Shown here one piece after another: positions 18,207 to 29,800 of a stretch of 64,000 nucleotides of DNA (positions within the stretch are counted from its first letter, which is position 1; every line of letters starts with the position of its first letter). Position numbers and translations under genes: made by a program. The DNA comes from Sphingobacteriales bacterium (GTDB taxonomy: Bacteria > Bacteroidota > Bacteroidia > Chitinophagales > Chitinophagaceae). The stretch lies in the NCBI GenBank assembly GCA_027484425.1, contig JAIXSZ010000009.1:1-64000 (forward strand). Direction: 5' to 3'. A model generated the notes under the pieces. The model ran no database searches. It was given only the letters and a program-made list of their open reading frames with translations, and had not been told where the DNA came from.

Positions 18207-18557
18207 CTAGTTCATTTTGCTCTTCCATTCGAGTATCTGCTCCTTGATTTCTGCTGCGTTTATACCGTTGTGAGTTTCCTCGTAAACACATTCGCTTTTT
18301 ACTATCATAAGTACTTGTGGTGACTCATGATATACTTTAAAATCTTGAGCAATTTTATCTGAAATGTTTCGGTGTTTTAATAAATCGAGATAGTAGAATT
18401 TTGCGTCTTTATCTAGGTCGGTTTTTTCAATTCGGTTTAGTGCCATACTACTTATCGAGCAGCGAGTGCTGTGCTTAAAAATAAATACTGGTGCTGTGTT
18501 GCTTTCTGTATTTATCTCGTTGAGTTGTTCTTCGTTATTGAGCTGAATCCAGTTCAT
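18207..18557 (-). CDS. ytxJ: Bacillithiol system redox-active protein YtxJ (monothiol bacilliredoxin)
   Basis: This 116-residue thioredoxin-fold protein has a single active-site cysteine in FKHSTRCSISSMAL (C33), the YtxJ/BrxC hallmark. It is thought to remove bacillithiol from proteins or reduce mixed disulphides in the cytoplasm. The cis-Pro loop is YHESPQVLMI. Bacteroidetes commonly encode YtxJ together with bacillithiol synthesis genes elsewhere. A BrxA/B-type partner is encoded at 63344 in this window. The following upstream gene (methyltransferase, 31 bases away, same strand) and the secreted hypothetical probably form one transcript with it. Confidence 0.93.
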   Translation of the reverse strand: MNWIQLNNEEQLNEINTESNTAPVFIFKHSTRCSISSMALNRIEKTDLDKDAKFYYLDLLKHRNISDKIAQDFKVYHESPQVLMIVKSECVYEETHNGINAAEIKEQILEWKSKMN

Positions 18558-18588
18558 GTTTATTGTTTGAAATTGAAAATAGTATGTG

Positions 18589-19392
18589 TTAAATAGGTTG
18601 TTTGGCTTCTATGGCATACACAAGCGGGATAAGGCTTTCCATGCCAATTACCTGAAATTGACCCGGTGCTACTTCTGTCATATTGCCAAAACAGTTTTGC
18701 TCGGAGTAATTGTATTCATTTAATTGGGTAATGCGAAGACCTGCATCAATTAATGCTTGAACGACATCGGATAGTGAGTGATTCCAAGTGAGTGATTTGA
18801 GGTTGATATCTGCTGTTCTGTCTGCATAGGTTCCTTGTTCTATTTCTTCAATAACTCCGGTGTTAAAATAGGCATATTTGATAGCTGTAAAATCATCATC
18901 AAACATCATTGCAAGAGGGTGTGTTTCTACGAACACAAATCTGCCTCCAGGCTTGATGCAACTAGCTACACTGTTTGCCCATTTTTTGATGTCGGGTAGC
19001 CATACAATTGTGCCATAAGAAGCGTACACAATATCGAACTGATGGTGAAGTGATGTGGGTAAACTGTACACATCGGCTAGTATAAAATTTGCATTCAACG
19101 CAAGTGTTTCATTCAGTTTTTTTGCCTCAGTGATTGCTGCCGATGAAAAGTCGACTCCTGTAACGATAGCACCCATTCTTGCCATTGATAAAGTATCTTG
19201 ACCAAAGTGGCATTGGAGGTGCAAAATAGTGTTGTTTTTAATGTCGCCTAGCAGATTTTTTTCAATTTCTTTGAGTGAATTCTTTCCTGCTAAAAAGCTA
19301 TCATTATCATAAAAAGCGGATACTGTATGATGAGGTGTTTTTTTGTTCCAAAGAAGGCTGTTGACCTCTATATAATTATCGGAATTGTTCAT
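18589..19392 (-). CDS. Class I SAM-dependent methyltransferase
   Basis: This is a 267-residue cytoplasmic protein. The SAM-binding motif I is ILHLQCHFGQDTLSMARMG (about residues 56-74), followed by the acidic end of strand 2 in VTGVDFS (D81) and ADVYSLP. The loop FDIVYASYGTIVW corresponds to motif IV, and PGGRFVFVETHP to the following block. This is the UbiE/methyltransf_11-25-like general family, and the substrate cannot be assigned. It is in a same-strand run with ytxJ (31 bases downstream) and a secreted hypothetical (39 bases upstream). Confidence 0.88.
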   Translation of the reverse strand: MNNSDNYIEVNSLLWNKKTPHHTVSAFYDNDSFLAGKNSLKEIEKNLLGDIKNNTILHLQCHFGQDTLSMARMGAIVTGVDFSSAAITEAKKLNETLALNANFILADVYSLPTSLHHQFDIVYASYGTIVWLPDIKKWANSVASCIKPGGRFVFVETHPLAMMFDDDFTAIKYAYFNTGVIEEIEQGTYADRTADINLKSLTWNHSLSDVVQALIDAGLRITQLNEYNYSEQNCFGNMTEVAPGQFQVIGMESLIPLVYAIEAKQPI

Positions 19393-19431
19393 TGGTTGAT
19401 GTGTAATATTGCCTGTAAAACTTAGGGAGAA

Positions 19432-19953
19432 TTAGTGTTGAAAAAGGAAGATTACAACGGTGAATTTTCCTACCTCTTTACTGTAAGTTACTTCCATAGT
19501 AACGTGCGGAGGTAACTGGTCTACGGGAGTATCTTCTTTCACTTTTTTCATGAACACTACCTTTTTGTAATCGCTTAGCCCTGCTATGAAATTTTCTTGG
19601 TAAGAGACGTCATACCCTTGTACTGATAGGCACTCGGATAGTTTCTTTTTGTACTCCTCGTAGATTGGTTTTATTTCTTCTCTGTTCGTAGTTTGTAATA
19701 CAGCACTTTCGTAAAAGAAACCCATTGAGTTTACAATTCTGTAGCCTATAGATCCTGGGAGTTTAACAGTGCTAGCCCACATAGTGGCAGTAGCATTCAT
19801 CTCCATCATTTGGCCTTGGATGTTTTTGAATTTACTGTCGGACTCTTTGAGTATAGTGTTTACTACATCACAAAAGCCACCAGATTGTGCTTTTGTAGTA
19901 ACATTGCCAGCGGTTACCAACAGGAGAATAAATATGATTGATTTTATGTTCAT
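19432..19953 (-). CDS. Secreted hypothetical protein
   Basis: This 173-residue protein was not recognised. It has a clear N-terminal signal peptide (MNIKSIIFILLLVTAGNVTTKAQ), then a mature region of about 150 residues with two cysteines (C28, C109) and a repetitive helical start (VVNTILKESDSKFKNIQGQMM). The end is beta-rich (VTMEVTYSKEVGKFTVVIFLFQH). It is the first gene of a likely three-gene run with the methyltransferase and ytxJ. Localisation to the periplasm is supported; function is not. Confidence 0.7.
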   Translation of the reverse strand: MNIKSIIFILLLVTAGNVTTKAQSGGFCDVVNTILKESDSKFKNIQGQMMEMNATATMWASTVKLPGSIGYRIVNSMGFFYESAVLQTTNREEIKPIYEEYKKKLSECLSVQGYDVSYQENFIAGLSDYKKVVFMKKVKEDTPVDQLPPHVTMEVTYSKEVGKFTVVIFLFQH

Positions 19954-20136
19954 GATGCAATTTAAGCAGAATAGTGTTTTGAGTGTAAGAGTAGTTTAAG
20001 TTTTGTGATTTAATTTATAATTGGCAGCTTTGCGAGTTACCGAATATCAGACCTGATATTACCCAAGAATAGCGGACTGTAGATTCTGGATCAGAGGGTT
20101 TATTTTTTTTGAAAATATAGATTAACCAAAAACGAT

Positions 20137-20583
20137 ATGATATTTGATGATGAGTATTTTATGCGGCAGGCATTGAGAGAAGCACAACTCGCATATGAAG
20201 CAGACGAAGTACCTGTGGGTGCGGTGGTGGTGTGGGATAACAAGATGATATCTAGGGGTCACAATCAGGTAGAACGGTTAAACGACAGCACTGCACATGC
20301 GGAAATGATAGCACTAACAGCAGCGTTTAATGGAGTAGGCAGCAAGTACCTTCCAGAGGCTACACTTTATGTAACGGTAGAGCCATGTTTGATGTGCTCA
20401 GGGGCAATTTACTGGGCGAAATTGAACAGAATTGTATTCGGTGCTGCAGACGCAAAAAGCGGTTATAGCAGGATAACTGGAGAAAATTCTCCATTCCATC
20501 CTAAGGCAGTGTTGGTGCAAGGTGTGCTGGCTAATGAATGTGCAGCACTTATGAAAAGCTTTTTTGCATCTAAACGCAAATAG
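20137..20583 (+). CDS. tadA: tRNA(adenine34) deaminase
   Basis: This zinc-dependent deaminase of 148 residues converts adenosine-34 of tRNA-Arg to inosine. Metal and catalytic residues are in HAEM (H54, E56) and PCLMC (C84, C87). DEVPVGAVVVWD and ISRGHNQVERLNDSTAHAEM match the TadA subgroup of cytidine/deoxycytidylate deaminase-like proteins rather than guanine deaminase. The length is typical. The gene ends ten bases from the convergent gldD. Confidence 0.95.
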   Translation: MIFDDEYFMRQALREAQLAYEADEVPVGAVVVWDNKMISRGHNQVERLNDSTAHAEMIALTAAFNGVGSKYLPEATLYVTVEPCLMCSGAIYWAKLNRIVFGAADAKSGYSRITGENSPFHPKAVLVQGVLANECAALMKSFFASKRK

Positions 20584-20593
20584 ATACCGAACA

Positions 20594-21187
20594 CTAGTTG
20601 TTGTGCCACTGCAGCGTAAGCAGCATGTGCTGAATATCTTTTAGTAAAAAGTCGGTAACAGGTTGTAGTGAATCTGCGTTTGGTGTGACATCAAAATATA
20701 GGGCGCCTCTGATGAAATGTTTGACAGAATCGGTAGCGGCAAACTGGTAACGAGATGCAGTATTGCCCCCTACTGTGTACAACATACCTGTGACACCATA
20801 TTCGTTAACAAAGCCTACTGGGTCGATATAGTCTGCCTTTTCGTGATGGAAGTAAGAAAGGCCCCAAGCATCGTCCATAAGTTTGTGTAAAGGTTGTTTT
20901 TCTGATATCTCTTTATAAGTGATGTTAAAAATCCCTTCCATTCCATGGACATGAATATTAATCCAGTATTTGTTGTCTTGTTCACCTTTGAACATGGTAT
21001 CACGGGATACAGTACTATTGGCCGGGTATTCGAAGCTAAAAGGGAAACCAGGATAAGAAAATTGGAGGTATTGGTGAGTAGCTGGAGTATCTAACCTGTA
21101 GTAACCTGATGGCTTGGGGTAATAGGCCTTTGGTCGACAGGAAATAAATGCACCTAAAAAAAATAGAACTGTTAGCAAGCGAAACAT
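20594..21187 (-). CDS. gldD: Gliding motility / type IX secretion-associated lipoprotein GldD
   Basis: This 197-residue protein has a lipoprotein signal (FLGAFISC, C17) and the GldD opening YYPKPSGYYRLDTP, followed by QFSYPGFPFSFEYP. GldD is required for gliding in flavobacteria and is widespread in Bacteroidetes with type IX secretion; its exact job is not known. HVHGMEGIFNITYKEIS and ALYFDVTPNADSLQPV are further family blocks. In many genomes gldD lies next to other genes of varied function, as here (tadA, a DUF3467 gene). Its presence fits the giant type IX substrate 2.6 kb away and porT at 61.5 kb. Confidence 0.9.
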   Translation of the reverse strand: MFRLLTVLFFLGAFISCRPKAYYPKPSGYYRLDTPATHQYLQFSYPGFPFSFEYPANSTVSRDTMFKGEQDNKYWINIHVHGMEGIFNITYKEISEKQPLHKLMDDAWGLSYFHHEKADYIDPVGFVNEYGVTGMLYTVGGNTASRYQFAATDSVKHFIRGALYFDVTPNADSLQPVTDFLLKDIQHMLLTLQWHNN

Positions 21188-21419
21188 AGGTTGTAAAGAT
21201 AGAAAATATGCTCTGAAAAAAATAGACGTGTAATGAGGTAGTTAGCGATGGGGTTTGTCAGAATGAGAGTTGATGAATTTGAGAAATGGTGATTGTCAAA
21301 TTTTAATAGACCTCAAAATCGTGTTATAAATATACGAAGCGTATAAAGGATATATTCCGTTAAATTGACTTAATTTCGCTGACCATTTTAACTAAAACGA
21401 ACAATACAAAAAAATTATT

Positions 21420-21740
21420 ATGTCAGACCAGAACATCCCGAATCCGGAACAACAATTAAACATCGAGTTGTCAGAAGAAATGGCAGATGGAGAGTATGCT
21501 AATCTTGCAATCATTACACATTCATTTGCTGAGTTTGTAATAGATTTTGTGAATGTGATGCCCAATGTGCCAAAAGCAAAAGTGAAATCGCGTATTGTAA
21601 TGACGCCACAGCATGCTAAGCGCTTGATGCGTGCATTGATAGACAATGTAAAGCGCTTTGAAGCACAGCATGGCAACATAAAAGATCAGGAGACACCAGC
21701 TATGCCATTCAACTTTGGTGTGCCACCTGCACAAGCTTAA
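21420..21740 (+). CDS. DUF3467 family protein
   Basis: This 106-residue cytoplasmic protein matches the DUF3467 pattern. It has a short acidic N-terminus (QLNIELSEEMADGEYANLAIITHS), then FAEFVIDFVNVMPNVPKAKVKSRIVMTPQHAKRLMRALIDNVKRFE and a Pro-rich tail. The family is near universal in Bacteroidetes and of unknown function. It is followed by a 14-bp terminator hairpin, so it is probably monocistronic. Confidence 0.9.
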   Translation: MSDQNIPNPEQQLNIELSEEMADGEYANLAIITHSFAEFVIDFVNVMPNVPKAKVKSRIVMTPQHAKRLMRALIDNVKRFEAQHGNIKDQETPAMPFNFGVPPAQA

Positions 21741-21758
21741 TTTTGTTAGGAAAAAGAA

Positions 21759-21806
21759 AAAACAGTGTGTACCCTGTGCCGCGATGCATATGTACACACT
21801 GTTTTG
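21759..21806 (+). terminator. Intrinsic terminator after the DUF3467 gene
   Basis: A perfect 14-bp stem (21759-21772 with 21792-21805) has a 19-base loop. It is preceded by an A-tract and ends in TTTT, so it may act in both directions. Confidence 0.65.
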
Positions 21807-21901
21807 GTATAGATATAACACGTTTTAGTGTAGAATAGAGTTTGGTGAAAGTATAATGCTTAGCCAACTGAAAATTGTTAACAGGTAAATATTTTCATAG
21901 C

Positions 21902-23443
21902 ATGAATGATAAGATATTAATACTCGACTTTGGGTCACAGTTTACACAACTTATAGCTCGTAGGGTGAGGGAGCTAAATGTATATTGCGAGATACAGCCT
22001 TGTACGAAACCTATTGTTTATGACGAAACTATGAAGGGTATTATACTGTCTGGCAGTCCATTTTCTGTGAATGACCCGAATGCTCCGCGGCCAGATATAG
22101 CAGCTATGGCTGCAAAGCTACCTTTACTAGCTGTATGTTATGGAGCACAGCTACTCGCCAAACAGTCGGGTGGAGAGGTAGGGAAGTCAACGCACAGAGA
22201 ATATGGCAGAGCCCATTTGCAAGATGTGGTAGCTGATCCTCTTTTTGCTACAATTGGCAGTGGCTCACAGGTGTGGATGAGTCATAGCGACACGATTAAA
22301 GATTTGCCTTATGATTTTTCGGTAATAGCCCGTACTGACAGTATTCCAGTAGCTGCGTTTAAGGCGAGTGCGCAATACGCACCGAATCCTGTTTATGCGA
22401 TACAGTTTCACCCAGAGGTGACACACAGTACTGATGGAGGTCAACTGCTTAAAAACTTTGTGGTAGATATTTGTGGTGCTCGTCAGGATTGGACACCAGC
22501 TGCATTTATACAAGAGACTGTAGAAAAAATTAAGGTGCAGGCTGGCGATAAAAAAGTAGTAATGGCACTGAGTGGTGGGGTAGATTCAACAGTAGCAGCA
22601 ACATTGATACACAAAGCAATAGGAGATAATTTGTACTGCATATTTGTAGATAATGGTTTGCTACGAAAGGGGGAATTTCAGCAGGTGTTGGATGGATATA
22701 AGCACTTGGGTTTAAATACAAAAGGGATTGATGCGCGCAAAAAGTTTTATGATGAATTAAGTGGAGTGTCTGATCCAGAAAAGAAAAGAAAAATAATAGG
22801 CAAGGGTTTTATAGATGTGTTTCATGAGGAGGCGCAGAAATTGACAGATGTTAGTTTTTTGGGTCAGGGTACAATTTATCCTGATGTGATAGAATCAATG
22901 TCGGTACATGGAGGGCCATCTGCTACTATTAAATCTCACCACAATGTAGGTGGATTGCCTGAGATTATGCATCTATCGCTGATAGAGCCTCTAAGAGCAT
23001 TATTTAAGGATGAAGTACGAAAAGTGGGTAGGGAGCTAGGAATAGATGATATTTTCATAGGCAGGCATCCATTTCCTGGACCTGGTTTGGGCATCAGGAT
23101 ACTAGGTGAGGTAAGTGAAGAAAAAGTACTTATGTTGCAAGAGGCAGACGCCATATATACACAACATTTGCGAGACAGCGGTATGTACAAAGAAGTATGG
23201 CAGGCAGGTGCAATATTGCTACCTGTGCAGAGTGTAGGCGTAATGGGGGATGAACGAACCTATGAGTTTACATGTGCATTGCGTGCCGTAACTAGTGTAG
23301 ATGGCATGACAGCAGACTGGGCTCATTTGCCATACGACTTGCTAGCAAGGATATCAAATGACATTATTAATCGAGTGAAAGGTATAAACAGAGTGGTTTA
23401 TGATATAAGCAGTAAACCACCTGCTACGATAGAGTGGGAATAG
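21902..23443 (+). CDS. guaA: GMP synthase (glutamine-hydrolysing)
   Basis: This enzyme converts XMP to GMP using glutamine and ATP. The protein has 513 residues. The class I amidotransferase domain carries Cys79 (AVCYGAQ), His170 and Glu172 (QFHPEV). The ATP-pyrophosphatase domain carries the PP-loop SGGVDS at residues 224-229, and the C-terminal dimerisation domain is complete (PPATIEWE end). The ATG at 21902 starts [13 protein letters not shown], the usual opening; an upstream in-frame start at 21875 is less likely. It is followed by a terminator. Confidence 0.98.
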   Translation: MNDKILILDFGSQFTQLIARRVRELNVYCEIQPCTKPIVYDETMKGIILSGSPFSVNDPNAPRPDIAAMAAKLPLLAVCYGAQLLAKQSGGEVGKSTHREYGRAHLQDVVADPLFATIGSGSQVWMSHSDTIKDLPYDFSVIARTDSIPVAAFKASAQYAPNPVYAIQFHPEVTHSTDGGQLLKNFVVDICGARQDWTPAAFIQETVEKIKVQAGDKKVVMALSGGVDSTVAATLIHKAIGDNLYCIFVDNGLLRKGEFQQVLDGYKHLGLNTKGIDARKKFYDELSGVSDPEKKRKIIGKGFIDVFHEEAQKLTDVSFLGQGTIYPDVIESMSVHGGPSATIKSHHNVGGLPEIMHLSLIEPLRALFKDEVRKVGRELGIDDIFIGRHPFPGPGLGIRILGEVSEEKVLMLQEADAIYTQHLRDSGMYKEVWQAGAILLPVQSVGVMGDERTYEFTCALRAVTSVDGMTADWAHLPYDLLARISNDIINRVKGINRVVYDISSKPPATIEWE

Positions 23444-23478
23444 TGGATGTGTATATTTTGTGGTAATTTACAATGTAG

Positions 23479-23510
23479 AATGTGTCCTTATTGGGCACAT
23501 TTTTGTTTTT
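23479..23510 (+). terminator. Intrinsic terminator after guaA
   Basis: AATGTGTCC pairs with GGGCACATT (9 bp with one G-T) around a 5-base loop and is followed by TTTTGTTTTT. Confidence 0.8.
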
Positions 23511-23831
23511 ACAAGCTGTTAGTAGATGTAGGATTTTGAATAATGTGAATAAAAGAGATCAGAATATATTGTTTACAATAAAAAATATAATATTTATAGA
23601 TGTATAAAGTTGCACGAAAGTTGCATGAGCACTTTTGCTTTTTTGGGGATTGTGGAGAAATAATTTTGTTAAAATTGCAACCAATTACTTATTTTTATCA
23701 CAGTAACGTAGCTTTTAGTTAATATTCACATAGCATTTCTACCCCGAAATGCGCTGTGGTATTGGCTTTGGGCTACATTCGAGTTGTGTATTTCAAATTG
23801 TACAATGTTCAAAATTTACAAATACAGTGTT
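23511..23831. other. AT-rich leader region of the giant adhesin gene
   Basis: About 320 bases precede the giant gene. The region is strongly AT-rich and has no gene. TAGCTTTT at about 23709 resembles a -7 box, but no well-spaced TTG was found. Two in-frame starts upstream of 23832 (TTG 23784, ATG 23805) leave the real start slightly open. Confidence 0.4.
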
Positions 23832-26800
23832 ATGAAAAGAGCGTTACTTGTATTATTAGTGGTTTGTTTGGGTTTTGCAGGGTATGGACAAACGGCCGCC
23901 AGTTACATTTTTTCTCAAACTACTACAACCTACACCCCTCTATCAGGTTCGACTGTAATACAGACATTATGGGATGACGGTTCTTTGGGTGCAATTCCTA
24001 TAGGGTTTACTTTTAAATACTGTGGGGTTAACTACACAGAAGTAGGTATGAACTGTAATGGCTGGATTCAGTTTGGATCGGCCTCTCCGGGTAGTTCTTA
24101 CACGCCGCTTTCAACGGGCACGTTACGTGTTTCTGGTATGGGAGATGACTTGTGGTACAATAGTCCGTCTACTCCACAAAATATTAGCAGAATGACGATT
24201 GGTACTGCCCCCAACCGGATATTTGTGATGGAATGGTTGAATGCTTGTCGTTTTAATATATCAGCAACTGGGCCTATCAATTTTCAAATAAGATTGCATG
24301 AATCCACTAACGTTGTGGAAGTAGTATACGGTCCTACATCTTCTTCATCTACCAATACTTATAACTACCATGTGGGTATTGTTGGGGCATCTGGATCTGA
24401 TTTTAACAACAGGAGTACTACCTCTGATTGGTCTGCTACTACAGCAGGTACAAATAATACAGCAACATGTAGCAGGAATAATTCTGTTAATCCTGCTAAC
24501 GGACTAACATTTCGTTGGACTCCTCCTCCATCAGTAACGCCTTCTCCTACATCTTTAGCTTTTGGTAGTGTTACTACAGGAACAAACTCTGCCGCTCAAG
24601 TTTTTTCAATTGTAGCTGAAAATTTAAATCCTGCTGCAGGCAATATTACTGTAACTGCTCCAGCAAACTTTGAAGTTTCGAATAACGGTACGACATGGTC
24701 TACTTCCTATACTATTGCTTATACTGGTGGTGCATTTGCTTCAACTAATGTTTTTGTAAGATTTAACCCTACTGCTTCTATATCTTACACGGGTAATGTT
24801 GCCATAACTGGTGGTGGTTTGGTATCTACTGTCAATGTACCTGTAAGTGGTAGTGGTGCGTCAGCTTGTTCGGGAACACCTACAGCTGGCACAGCTACAA
24901 CATCTCTAACTGCTGCTGGGTCTGCTACCCCTGTCACCCTCAATTTAACAGGTACCACAGCTTCTGGAGGCCTTGCTTTTCAGTGGCAATCATCAATTGA
25001 TGGTTCAACGGGATGGACTAACATTACTGGTGCAACTACGATGATGTATACCTTACCTGGTGTAACTGCTACCAGATATTACAGATGTATAGTTACTTGC
25101 GTAAGTTCTACTTTTTCATCAACTTCATCCAATGTACTGATCACCTATTTTGCTCCATCATCTTGTACGCCTACTTTTTTATATCCGTGTTCTGCTTATC
25201 CTATGAATACCAGTATTGCATCACTTATAGGTGCGGCTGGAGCCATCACTGATCCTTCTACTACATGTACATCCGACTATACAGATCTTACTGCGTCTTC
25301 GTCTGTATCGCTAGTTATTGGCAATACTTATAACGTCACTGTTAATACATCGCCTGTCTATGCAACTTCATTCAAAGTGCAGATGTGGATAGATTTTAGC
25401 GGAGATGGTATCTTTACAACTGATGAATCTGTAGGCGGTACTAATACAGTTACAGGTCCGTCTATGGTGATACCTATTACTGTACCTTCTACTGCCGTTC
25501 CTGGCACTTTCAGAATGAGGATAGTTGGGGTGTTCAGTACACCTGCTTTTCCTTCCATTCCACCGTGTCCTACTACTGCTGTGAATTACGGTAATGTAAG
25601 AGACTACTCTGTGACTTTGTTACCTCCACCGCCGGCAATTACAAACAGTCCTGCATCGATAGACTTTGGTTATGTGCCTGTAAGTGGTATTTCGGCGGTT
25701 CGGGTGTTCACAGTGAATGCCACTTATATGACATCTACTCCGTTGACTGTAAGTACTGGTTCCAGCAACTTCCAGTTCTCATTCAATGGTACTACTTGGT
25801 TCACTACTCCACAAACATATCCTTTTACATTGCCAGGCTTCACTGCTGTGCCATTGTATGTTAGATTCTTACCTACAGTTGTAGGATCTGCTACATCACA
25901 GATTACTATTACTGGTGGTGGTTTAGCTACAGCTCGTATCTTACCAATGGTAGGAGAGGGTGTTAATCCATGTACAGGAACGCCTGCGCCTGGAACAGCT
26001 TCTATTATACCAATGGCTGGTGGCGCCTCAACATTGTTTACGTTGACTGCTGTAGATTATTCTGCAGCTTCAGGTCTTGCGTTTCAATGGCAGAGCTCCT
26101 CAACTGGCACTGGAGGCTGGACCAATATATCTGGTGCTACAAACGTTACTTTCAGTTTTACGGGTATTACCGCTACTACATTTTATAGATGCAATGTAAC
26201 CTGTACTCCTAGTGGTATTACCGCAGCTACCAATGTTGTTTCGGCAAGTTTGTTTACTGCATCATCTTGTACCCCTACGTTTACATTCGATTGCCCTATT
26301 TACCCCATGAACACCAGTATAGCATCGTTAGTGGGTATTAGTAGTGCTATCACAGATCCTTCTAGTACTTGTACGGCTAATTATAACGATTTGACCGCGT
26401 CACAGTCAGTTACGTTATATAATGGAACTACCTATAATGTTACAGTGAATACTAGTCCTCCCTACTTTTCTTTATTCAGAGTGCAGATGTGGATAGATTT
26501 TGATGGCAATGGCACATTTAGTGCTGGGGAGTCTGTAGGAGGTACTAATACCATCACTTCGCCTACTCAGGTTATTCCTATTACCATACCGGCTGGTGTT
26601 ACACCAGGAACGTTTAGATTAAGAATAGTAGGCGTGTATAATACTCCCTCATTCCCTTCTATACCACCATGTCCTACAACTGCTGTTAACTATGGTAATG
26701 TAAGAGACTATACTGTTACGGTTCTTAATCAGCCTGTTTGTGCAACACCTCCCGGTCAGCCATTTGCGTTGTCATTAAGTTCTACTTTGTTTACAATAAG

Positions 26801-29800
26801 TGGTTCTTTTATAGCAGCAGCTTCACCGCTTGCCGATAGATATCTTGTTGTTAGAACAACAACAAGTACGCCTCCATCTGCGCCGATTGATGGTATAGAA
26901 TACGCTGAAGGAGCTTCAGCGTTGGGTGGTGTTGTAGTATCTTATGGTTCATCAACTTCTTTTACCGTTACTGGTCTTCCTGACAATACGCCGTTTTGGT
27001 TTTGGGTATATTCTGTAAACTCAATGTGCACAGGTGGACCTAAGTACAGAACTATATCTCCACTAACATCAAATATCAGTACACAAACGTGTGCCATAAG
27101 TGGTACAAGGACAGTAGGACCTACCGGCGACTATGCTACAATTGCTGGGGCAGTCAGTGCTATCAATGCACTGGGTATGGCAGGTAATGTAATTTTGGAA
27201 ATACAGCCTACCTATACTGGTGAGACTTATCCTATAAACATAGGAAGTATTCAATGTGCTGGTCCGGGTAGACGCCTGACTATTAGACCACAGGCTGCAA
27301 TGACAATTACTGCAAACGTTGCAAGCCCTATAATTAGTATGAATGGTGCACGTTTCGTAACCATTGATGGTAGGGTAGGTTCTACTGGTACAACAAGGGC
27401 ATTAACCATTATTAATAATAGTGCATCTGCTACTGCAAACACTAGTGCTATACAGTTTGTAAATGATGCATCTGATAATATTCTGAAATTTGTGAATTTG
27501 CAGGGTGCCAATACTAGTACTATTGGTGGTGTATTGTATTTCGGAACTACGACTGGTGCTACCGGTAGTGACAATAACCTTATAGATAGTTGCGATATCA
27601 GAGACGCTGCGGGTGGCTTTCCCTATAACTGCGTATATGCTACAGGTACAACAGGTAAAGAAAATAGCGGTAATACAATATCCAACTGTAATATTGCTAA
27701 CTTCTATGCCACATTCACTCAAAACTGCGGTATATTCATTAATCTAGGTAATACAGCTTGGAATATCACAGGAAATAGAATATTTCAAACCGCAACTAGA
27801 GCGTACAGCAGTACTCAAATCATCAGGGGTATATGGGTAAATAACACTACATCAGGTGTAGGGTTTAATATAAACAATAACATCATAGGTCATAGTTCTG
27901 AGGCTGGTACTGGTATCATGAATCTTACTACCACTAGTGGTACATCATTCAGAGGTATATCTTATGCGGGCGCCGCGGCTGATCCCGCATCATCGATACA
28001 AGGCAACATCATACGTTCTATTAGTTTGGATGGGACAAATGGTATCATGTATGGAATAGAAGCAACTTCAGGAAGAGTGAATATTGGAACGGTTACAGGA
28101 AATACAATTGGAGCAGCAACTGGCAATGGATCAATCACCCGGACAATGAGTACTGATGGTTCAATTGCTTTTAGGGGTATTTCAACCATTGCTGCATTGC
28201 CTGGTGTTGTAAATATCGCAAATAACACTATTGGGTCTGTTACCCTTCTTGGGCTCACTACGACTGTTGGTGTCGGTTTTTATGGCATTGAGGCTACTGG
28301 TACAGCTAGTACTACGATAACTAATAATGTGATAGGAAGTCTTACCACGGCAAATAGTATACAATCATCAACTGTTGCTTCTGGTACTCAAACAATGTGG
28401 GGTATATTTTCTTCTATAGCTAATACTACCTATACAGATCCAATAATAGCAGATAATACTATCGCTAACATCACCCAGGCAGGTACTGGCGCATTCAGTT
28501 TTAACGTTGGGATTGTATATCAAGGGTCGGCGAATGCTATCATTAGAAATAATATCATCAGAAATTTATCTGCCAATAATACCAATACTACGTTTGGTGG
28601 AATAGTGAGTACAGCGGGTATATGCTATTATGGTAATACGTTGCCCTATGCTACGATTACAGGAAATAGAATTTTTAACCTAGAGAACATCAACACTACA
28701 ACCAATCCTACTATTGTAGCAGGTATTAGTACTACGAATGCTAGAGATCCTTTTATTGCAAGGAATACCATATACGATTTGAGATGTGCTAGTACAGGTA
28801 CTTCAACAACTTTGCCTCAAGATGTTATTGGTATTCATATTCAGTCACCTACCACAACTGGAGGCACGGGGACAAATGTTGTCAATAATATGATCACTTT
28901 AGGTATGGGGCAAACCACCAATACTTCTTTCACGGGGATCATGAATAGTGGTTCTTATGCATTGCCATTGAGGATATACAACAACTCTGTACATATTGGT
29001 GGTACAGCAGGTTCAGGTGGTTTACATTCAGCATGTTTTTTAAGGGGTAACTATCTGAGTTCCTTTACTACGACAGTTGATATTGATAATAACATATTTA
29101 ATAACACCCGTACTGGTGGTACTGGTAAACATTATGCAATTGCTGATGCGATAGGTACATTTGGTTCAAGTGCTGGATGGCCTGCCGGAGCGTCTAATTT
29201 TAATATATTAAATTCTGCAAATGCTAGTACTGTAGGTTTCTGGGCAAATACTGATAGAACATTGGCGACCTGGAGATCTGCAACGCTGTGTGACATCAAC
29301 TCCTACTCAGGTACTGCTGTTACGTTTGCTAATTTAACTAATGGGGATTTGCATATAAATATGGGTACTACTCCCAATGATATAGAATCTCATGGTATGA
29401 CAATTGCTGCCTTTGACCGTGACTTTGATAATGACGTTAGACCTGGTCCGGTAGGCTCTACAAATGGTGGCGGTTTTGGTTATGATATTGGCGCAGACGA
29501 ATTTGATGGCAATCCTAATAACAACACACCTCCTGTTATTACTTATACTAATAATGGTTGTGGAACAAATACTAACAGAACTTTTACTGTCAATATAGCT
29601 GACCCAGGTGGCGTACCTACTACTGGTTCTTTGGTGCCTAGAGTGTATTTCCGTAAAGGTGCAGGAACTTGGTTTAGTGCACCTGGGTCACTTTCATCTG
29701 GTTCTGCTACTAATGGTGTATGGTCGTTTACAATAAATGCTGCGACCATGGGTGGCTTGGCTACTGCAGATGTGGTTTCTTATTATGTATTAGCCCAAGA

